A stretch of 64,000 nucleotides of DNA, from contig JAGYXB010000825.1 in assembly GCA_022495005.1 (NCBI GenBank), positions 6,820,001 to 6,884,000 of the forward strand, written 5' to 3'. Shown one piece after another: positions 1 through 9,800 of the stretch (position 1 is the stretch's first letter; every line of letters starts with the position of its first letter). The notes below the pieces were generated by a model that worked only from the letters and a program-made list of their open reading frames with translations, was not told the origin of the DNA and did no database searches. The position numbers and the translations under genes are program-made. Source of the DNA: Rhyacophila brunnea. Its lineage: Eukaryota > Arthropoda > Insecta > Trichoptera > Rhyacophilidae.

Positions 1-818
1 TTTTTATATTTACATACATTTTTGGGAGTAAGCTTTTTTCTTTTTTGAAACATGTCTGCACAACAGTGTTTAATTTTAAATGCTCAAAGTTACATAGATC
101 AATATATTTTACTTAGTTAATTTGACGGCTTTCCTGATGGATAAAATTCTTTTTATAACTTTTTTGCTTGGCCTGTGGACCCTTAACATAGTCCATATTT
201 TCTGGTGTTCGGATAAGTATATCATATTGCATTGGTCGATTTGTATAGAAACCAGCTTAAAAACTATTTTATAGCATTTTTTCGGTTAAAAATCAATTCA
301 ATAAAGTAACTTTAATTTAAATTCATTTTTTACGGACTCCAAATTAACTAAATACATTTTGTTAATAATTGTTAAGTAGAATTAACATAAGTATGCAGTT
401 AAAAGAATTAACAATGCAGTTCTACCACGTAAACGCCACTTCAATGAATAATGATTGCATATAAAACAGGAGTATTTTTAGAAAGGGCTACTAAGAGCTA
501 GCTAAAAGCTGTTACTAAACACCACAGAATCAATGTCAAATCATGCAAAAATATCATTGAGATACCTTTAAGGAGTTTAAAAGCAAACAGATCTATACCT
601 ATCTAGACCAAGTCTAAAAATAGTGATATATTATCTATGATTAAATAAATTACCTATCGACTTTCCATTGAGATTGGTAGACCACTCTACATATTTTTAT
701 ATTCCGTGGTTATTAACAGTACTCGTGATATGCCTCCCCCCGAATAAAATTGTATATGCGTTACTTTATTAAAATATTTGGTTGTTTTCCCGCTTCTCTG
801 TTGTCCATCGATCGACAG
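1..818. other. Gene-less AT-rich stretch, probably intron
   Basis: No exon, RNA gene or repeat could be supported here. Because the first exon I can read (from 819) begins in the middle of a codon, this stretch is most simply an intron of the plus-strand gene that ends at 12376. Confidence 0.4.
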
Positions 819-851
819 CTTGCCTGTCGAGAAGGTCCACCTTTGACTCAG
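819..851 (+). CDS. Unrecognised gene, 33-nt microexon
   Basis: A pyrimidine-rich tract ends in GACAG at 818, and the consensus donor CAG|GTAAGG follows 851. The 33 nt end with one base of a split codon, which matches the next exon at 7041 (starting with two bases). Read in that frame it gives CLSRRSTFDSG, which runs smoothly into VDSLGAAW. The acceptor could lie elsewhere upstream, so the start is less sure than the end. Confidence 0.5.
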
Positions 852-3800
852 GTAAGGACCCCATTTACTCGCTCCTACCATTCTGTAAGTACCAAAAAGT
901 GTGAAATTAAAATTGTTGCATTATTTTTGTGGCTTGATATTGCTTTAGTATCCGTGTCTGCTTTCAATCGCTGGCTTATGGTGATAGTACATATTATATC
1001 CTCATTGTTTCAATAAAATCACCCATGACGATTTAAATAAATGTTTATGGTAACACTACGTAATTTTGATGCCATAAATAAAATCATTCTGTGATTGTAG
1101 TAATGAATTAATAAATCAATTATTTATACATTTAATATTATTAATCATTTACTTTAGTAACGGGTTGACTTGATGGTGTCAGAATCATATAGTATGGTAA
1201 AGGTCTTCATACTCAAATGGTGTCTGTGTAGGTACCTACATAATAATATTGAATGTATGTTATTGAGATACTGCTTCGAAAATGGATTTATGGTATGTTT
1301 CAACATTATTTTTCTTTGACATTTGTTATTGAAAAATTATGTATTTTTCTATATTTACCTCAAAAGAAATGCTCTAATAACATGAGTAGAATCGGCAACG
1401 CATGTCAATTGTTGTGAGTAAAGCTGTGATATTATGATGCACGTCGCGTACTGTCACGGCGACAAATTTAGTCTATGGTTTCGTTATTTTGCAGAATATT
1501 TTCAACGATCACCATCTCTGTAAATTCAATGATGGAGAGTGCCAACTCTAATGTTTTAGTTAAAATTACTTGCAATATTACATCCATAGATAATATTTTG
1601 AACAGAACCCAACCTGCAGACCATAGATAATAGACAACATTCTTATGGAAAATTTGTAGTGCCAACCACTAAAAACAAAAAACATGCAATTTTGACATGA
1701 GTCGAAAATGTGTAGGCATGTAGAAAAAAGATAGATAAAAAAAGTTCATTGAGTCATGCGGGTGTCGATGCAGTGCGGTATGCATGAGGTGACCTCATTG
1801 TTGTTCTGGTGATTTCAGCAGATTTTGCTACCTGACAATATTCGTTGAAAGGTTCAAAATGTGCTACGTTTTACACTCTAAGAAAAACGACATTATACAT
1901 GTTTTCCCGTAGCGGCAGCTTACTGTTACTTCACATGATAGTGCACGACGTGCATCGTAATATAATCACAGGTTAATCGTCAACCTTAAATAACAATTAT
2001 ACGTAACAATTTGATTGTATCGGCGTTTATTTTGATTTGTTCATAAAATGTTTAGTTATTGTCAACAAACAATCTTTTTCTATATTTTCTTACTGCAATT
2101 GTCACTGCAAACTATTGGAGATTCGAACAAGTTACAAGTCGCCGAGTTGCCGTTTGTATTTACTAACATATTTTTTTGTTTTCTATTATTATTGTCTGTT
2201 TAAATAATGAATAGTCAGGAGACTATCATTATAAAACCAAACGTCAAACTGACAGCACTAATAATGGATGCAGCAAGTAACATTTCTCGATTCGACCAGA
2301 CGGTTAACGTGAGTCTTCGAGTCTAGTCATGTATTGTGCTTTACATACTGATGATTGAATTGAAATGCATAGTGTGCCCATACTCGAAGGAAGCAGTTTC
2401 ATGTTCAAAGTTCAAAGGAAGCAGTTTCATGTTACTTGAAATTTTAATTCTATTTGATGAAATTGTATTTATGCATGGAATAAAAGAAAAAGGTACATAC
2501 AGGTTAACAATATAAACTATGACACCATATAATTAGGTTTAATTAAATGACATATAAACTGAGACATGGTTGATTTTATCGATTTAATAGGGATATTAAT
2601 ATTTCTTCAATGTTTCCATTATTATCTTGTACTCTAACAATTTGTTTTTAATTTTTGCTTCTGAAAATATTTTGTTTGTGTCGTGTCAAAATAACATTGT
2701 GCGGCTGTTCTGAGTGTCTATTGAAAGAGCAATTGCATTTTTGTAAAATGTCATTCGATTACTTGTGCATTATAAAAAGAACAAGAAAAAATATCAGTGC
2801 ATTGGAACATATTATTTAAATATTTAACTAAGAAAATACGATGCAGAGACTTGACTTTTACTATTATTATGTATTATCATCACTACATATTTACAACCAA
2901 AAAATTCATAATGATGTTGTAACCAGAGCTGTTAACAGAACCGGAACCAAACACCAGAAAACCATTAAAGTATTGATGTTCCAACAGTTCTAAAAATATA
3001 TTCTTTTCAACAATGAATCATTAAATAAGTCAAATATAATATGTAGTTTTTCCTGAAAAGCGGTTAGCCGGAATGGACAGTATAAATAAAATGAAAGTTA
3101 ATATAGTTCTTATAGACCAACTTCTATATGAAGTCTTCTACGTCACAGTGTTGCATACGCTGACACTGTTACGCAGAGGTGAAGGGTGAAGGTAGGCTGT
3201 GGAGAATACAAATTTATCGCAAATGGTTTTTAAAATTTGATTAAACCCTGCCTAAATCAAACCATAACGGATAAAAAATATTTTCGATCTATAAAATATG
3301 TTTAATTATGTATGATTTAATGGCATAATTTTAGATATTTTTTATAGAAGGAAGAATAATATTTATCTAATATCCATTAAGATTTGCCTTGGGCAGGGTT
3401 TGATTGCGTTTTAAAAGCTAGCCAATATCCATCTTCAATTTGTGTTCTTTGTTCAATCAAAATAATAAAGTATGACTGACAAAGTTTAGTGTGCACTATT
3501 TATGTCAGATCTCCACAGCCTATATCCACCCTTCGTCAGTGTCCATCGGTGCCATTGGTGAGTGTGTATAGTGTCAAACGGAATAGCATAAAACTTAAAT
3601 TAATTAGACTTTAAATTCATACACACCATGTGTCGATAGTATAATTTTTTTAAATAAATATTCGATTGATTAGTAGCCAAGTTTACAAAAATTTATGGTC
3701 TTTGAAAAGGCACACAAATTTTCATGTGTGAAGCCGATGGAGTAGGATTAGATTTTTTTTAAAACTAGAGCTAAGCCTTTTTTAGAATTTTTGTTAGAAT

Positions 3801-6800
3801 AATACCATTGGAACCGAACATTTTAAAAATTTTGAAATTTGACAGCTCTGATTGCAATAGATCCTTGGTTTTAGTACATAATTGTTTGAAGAACTTTTTA
3901 AAAGGACGAATTGAAATCCCTCGACCAAACCTTTCATGTTCAAAATAACACTGTGAAAGTCCTAGAAAAATTGGTGATACACTGGGATTTGAATATTATC
4001 TTTTCCTGTGGATTGTAGACGTTGTATGTATGATTAAAATTTAATAGAATGTTCTGGGCTGCATGTGTTTTAAGCCTCAATGACATCGAGCTACTTTACA
4101 AGCTCCTTGTTGGCGAATTTACAATCTGCTTGTAAACTCGCCCACTGTCATCATCGAACAAGCTAACAAGCAGATTGTAAACAATCTACCTAGAAAAGTT
4201 GAAAGCCAGTCAACTTTACATGCTACACGCTGGCGTGTGGGCCTACTGCGTCTGCGCAGTAGAGCGATGGTAGCGACCTCCCGGTAAAAAAACGAACTAC
4301 TCAATATGTCTTGTCAAAATAGTACCAAAAATGACAGTTTCAACGCGCTAGCTTGTTGGCTTCTGAGCGAGTAGAAAGTTTTGTGTGTCATCATCACAAT
4401 CGCACTAGCTGACTCGCCCGCTTTTAAATTCGCCAACAAGCAGCTTGTAAAGTAGCTCAATGTCATTGAGGCTTTAGGCATTATTTACATTGTGATAATT
4501 GATTAGATATAGGTTTAAAATTGTCAAATATGACAATGTAATATTTATATAATTTTCCGTGATCAAGTTTATTTTATTGTTTTTAAAAAGCTGTAACCTT
4601 TCTGTTTTCACACATATTTAAAAATAATTAATGCTCAAATGTAGCTATTTATTTTATCAAAAAGTCACTTTGCGATTTATAATAGCAGACTTTTTCAAAT
4701 TAAAATGAATCCATAACACACAAAATCAATGTAACCTAAAATATTTTAGCGTGCAAATATTTAGAAATCATGTCTCCTTATGCTAATAATAATGATGTGC
4801 ACCAGGTTCATTGTTAAGTTATATGGATTAAATATGAAAAATATATCCAAGAATTTATTAAAACATAATCTTTGAACATTGTACATTCATTCCCAGTGCT
4901 TAAAAATAATGAAACAATTCACATAACCTATAATTACACAAACTGAAACAAAAGACTATTCATTTGAGTTACGGTGTGATGAATACATAAATTACCTGCA
5001 AAATATGAAGAGTCCAGCCATATTGGAATAGACATCACACTAATGGAGTATGGAGGATCTAAGACGTAAAAGTGTTTCTTTATTTTCCACCGCTGCAGGC
5101 TGTGAAATGGTGATAGAGATAAAGGCAAGCGGTCTTTAAATGCCATATGGAAGACCAGAAACTCTGCAACACTAAATTGATATCTTATGAGTAGCATCGA
5201 ACCGTTGTAACAAAGAATGCTGATATAATTTCTGTCTTTTCTGATATTTTATTTAGTCGTGTTCATTACTGACATTTTTATAATAAAGGTACATGCTCGA
5301 TACGTATGAAAACTTTCAATTCATTAAATAAAACTAAATGATATAAGCTCGGTTGACAGTAGTTCCGCAAATCTGCAGTCGGTGTAATCGGTAACCTGTG
5401 GAAATGGGTAAGACATTGGCTAAATTCAATTCGTCTCCGCTCCACCCAGTGTGGCTTGAGTTTACATGCTCAGATAACTAACGCAAGTCTGTACTGTTCC
5501 AACTAATTTCAGCAAATTGTATACATAATGGAAACCTGCAGCTTGTGGAAGCTTAAAAGTTTAGCTTGTGCTTGTTTTGATCTGAGGTTAGTGCGAATAA
5601 ATGGTCTTCAATCTTAGTGAATGTGTAATTCCTTAAAGTTGTCAAACATTCATATCTCTAGTTTCAAGATAAAAATCTAGTTTAAACTTTCTTCATAAAT
5701 AAATCAATACACATTATATTTAAATTATTTTAAAATGAGCCTCAACATTAATTTTCCTTAAGATATTTTTGGATAAAGCAATACTATAGTTCGACATAAC
5801 CCTTGCCATCACAAAATCAGAGTCCTTGTGATAAATACCTTAGAAGCGTGAGGGTTGACACTATTTTATCCCGACCCCCATTTGACAGCCCAATTCAATG
5901 CAATTATAATGTTAATTATAATCATAAGTCTACTGATCATTTAATCATTTCCATTCAATTGGAGAGTAAACTTTAAAGAGTGCAGCTATTTAAATGCAAA
6001 ATCTGGAACATAATCTGCAAATGAGATTCTGGTGGAAAGAAATGAAGGATATTGATAGTGAAGAAGTTTAACAAACTGTGAACAGTGTACAGAAAACAAA
6101 ACATAATAACATTACTAGACTGCGGCTTCTATATCTAGACATACACATCACCACGGTTGTTTCTGGAGCTAAAACTTTTGCAATATCGCCAGCATGCAAA
6201 AATCTCATGGCGTAATACTTAAATCGCAAACATGACGTAGATGTCAATATATAGAAGGCGAACTATACCATATACCCACTGACGCAGATGACAATAATAG
6301 CAATTGAATATCACTTACCATTGGGAAAAAAAGACAACAGAAAAATGGCTCCTCCCAAACTGAATATCTGTGTAAACAGAAATTTGTGCAAATTATCTGA
6401 GCATGTTTATGCGCCATAATATTTTTTTTATTTATTATTATTATTTTATTATCATTAAAACACAAAAATTATTTGAACCATTGATGATTCATAAGAATGG
6501 AAAATTTTTGTGTTGCAAACTTTAAAATGCTTTTTTGCTATGCATGCATTTAGCCACATTTTAATTTGGATGAATTTAGTTTTATACAGATTTGATATTT
6601 TTTCAAGTGTTTATAGATAGATGTAAAAGCTAAAATAATATGTTTTAATTACGTTAAGATAAAATGTAATAAATAATAAATGTAAGTATCCAAGAAAAAC
6701 AAACTTCAAAAGAATTTTTGTTCAATTACCAAAATATATGTCCAGGACAGTACTTGGGAAGTTGCATAGGTTATAAATATTGTAATAGTGGCTGTTAATA

Positions 6801-9800
6801 ATTTATTTCTTACGCTTTCCTCCATCAGCTTAGGTTTAATAACCGTACGGTATATATAACAAACCCTTCATTCAATTTAATCGAATGGCAAACATATTAT
6901 TAAAAGCAAAATTATTTGTCTAAATTAACTGTCCATGACACATCAGCCTAACCTGAAATGGTTTGGGGAATCGTATTAATAACCGTTGGGTATACTTGTA
7001 TATGTTTTTAAATTGTGTTTGTCAATCTTTTTGCACACAGGCGTTGATTCGTTAGGAGCTGCTTGGAAAGAGGACTCTTCGGGAAGCGAGGAACTGGATC
7101 CACCAGAAGGAAAACATTATCCGATGGATCTTCGATTAGCTGAAGCTAGGTTTGCTATGCTATTTTGTTTATGGCTTTACATGTCTGTGCGGGGTAATCA
7201 TATGACATTACACATTTATTTACAAATGTGTATGTGATCGGGCTACAGTGATGAAGACTACCCATTCTAGGGAGGTAAACGAGACGAGAGTTGTTGTGTT
7301 TATGGGGACAGTGTCCCGTTGATTGCGGGGAATACATTTTGGACACGGTCATGATAAGCAATATTTCACGATTAACGAGGATTTAGAAAATAAAACATTT
7401 TCAAATATAACACTTTTATAAACTGAACAAAATTAATAATAAAATAAACGTCTTACATAAAATAAAAGTAATATAACTTTCCAATAAACTAAAAAAAATC
7501 GGTGTGTGTACTTATGTACGCGCGTTAGAAGTTATACTTCTTTGGCATAACAAAACAAAAGCAAAACTTGTGATAACCTAGATTCTTCGACTACCTCTTA
7601 ATTATCTTGTTAAATTACACACTTAAGAAAAAGGACCGCTTATTGGAACGCCGTTGGTTTATTTCTATACACTTTAACTTATATTACTAAATTATATAAT
7701 TATTTATCGTTGTTTTTATTTTTAAAGTAACAACTGGCACTATGACGTTAAATAGTTTGTTTACGTAAGGAATTGCAAATGGCCGACAATAATAAATTCG
7801 CTGCCTAGGCAACAGAACAATTCTAAACTATAGTATTATACTGTATAATCGTCACGATTGCAGTATTATACTGTGGCGTAAAGGTAAGTGTGTTCGGCTG
7901 ATAACCGAACAATCGGTGGTTCGAATCCTATCGAGTGCGTTTATTTTTGTGTGAAAAAATGAATTATGTGTTACATGTCACACGCCAAAAATACACTCTG
8001 ATCTGATTTTCCAAACGTGCCTAAAGAAGTATAACTTCAAAAACGACATTCATTTTGTTCGGCATTTCAAAAAAGAATCTACATAGACCCTGATTGGCCT
8101 GTCTGCACTTGTTATGTAAAATTGGTCGATAACTGTCAAATAATCTGATTGTATGCGCGTGATTCTACTTATTCAGGGTTTGCAATACCGGTATTTCAAA
8201 ACCGGTATCCCAGTATATTCTGAAATACCAGTTTTAAAAATTAGACAATACCAACATATTCGGTATTGAAAATGGAAACAAAATGTATTGATTAACATAA
8301 AATGAATACGTGTATTAATTAAGGCGCTAAGTACCAAAAAAATAAAAACTGACATTTTTATAGAAAAATGTTCTACATACCAACGCCAATAACTTCAACT
8401 ATAGTCTAAGTGCCTCAAGCAAGTCAAAAAAATACAGCAAAATAATTAAACCTGTCGGCGTTGTAAGTCCGTTGGCGTGTTTTATTTATAATGGTGTAAG
8501 TAGCACTGCAGTGGTCAGCGGCATTCAATATAAAATAGCTGACAATGGTGTGTTGACACTTGCGAGTTCTTAATACCTAAAATTATAGAAGCGGCCGTGA
8601 TTGCTTCACACTGTAAAACTACATTTTTCAAAAGGTCAGCTTTATGAAATTTTACTGCAATGACTCGGTATTTTGTAACTACAGGCAATACTACTTTTTG
8701 GTACTTAGAGCCTTATTTAATACACGTATTCAAATGGACTTGACATTTTTTTGTCAGATTACACTATGTCTGGTTTACTTCCATTGCCCTTCAACGTCCT
8801 GATAAGTGACCAGCAATGACACATGCATATCTGTGAAATACATTATTGTACTGGTATTTCCCTAAATTTAAATTTATCAAAATGTTTTCACCAGTCGCTT
8901 GCGGGGTTTAGAAGTTGTCAGGTATATTTATTGGTAGATTCTTCTGTTTTTTCCTTATATTTCACGAATACTGGTATTCAATAGGAAGTACCGAAATACC
9001 GGTATTGGTATTTTCATTTGGTATTGCAATCCCTGCACTTGTGACAATTTCTGTCAAAATAAGTGCGGGACAAAAAAAAAATATTAAAAATCGATCGCGA
9101 TATAACGAATTTGCATTCGCCGAGATCGTGATGAACAAGGCTTACTTGTATACCAAATATATCATATTTGGTTTAGTTCGAAAATTTCAAAATTTTAGTT
9201 GTTTGTGAATGTCATTTTTGTATGGAAACTGATCTTATTTGCCCAATATTGTGACGCTTATCACCTGTACTCATACAAATATTAGTTACTATCGACCACA
9301 GACCCAATGATTGCATCATATTTGAAGGTGTTTGAAGGTTATCAGGAAATTTCATTACATATGGATGAAATAATGAATCGAATCGCGCTACTCTGTCAAA
9401 TCATTATCACTGTCTAGCAATGTTTACTGTTAAACTTTTACCATGTATGATTCAGTTATCTGGAGAGTTGCAATTCATTTCTAATAATAGTTTTAGAATA
9501 ACAATTTTAATATCAAATAACCCGAACAAAAAAGTAAATCAAAAAATACCTCATCCATATACAATTCACAGGTCTGCATCGTAAACACGAAAAATAGTTT
9601 TTAAATTTAATAATATCTTTACTCCTTAGAGCCCAGTTAGAGGAGCGACGTGCCTTGGAAGAAAAGCGCACGCAGGAGCTGCGGAGTCAGTACATGGATC
9701 GCATCCAAGAGTACCGCAACTACTTCCTAGAAAACAAAGTCCAGAACGCTGGGGATACTAACTACAGCCCACAGCAAGACACGACTGGGTCTTCCCAAGA

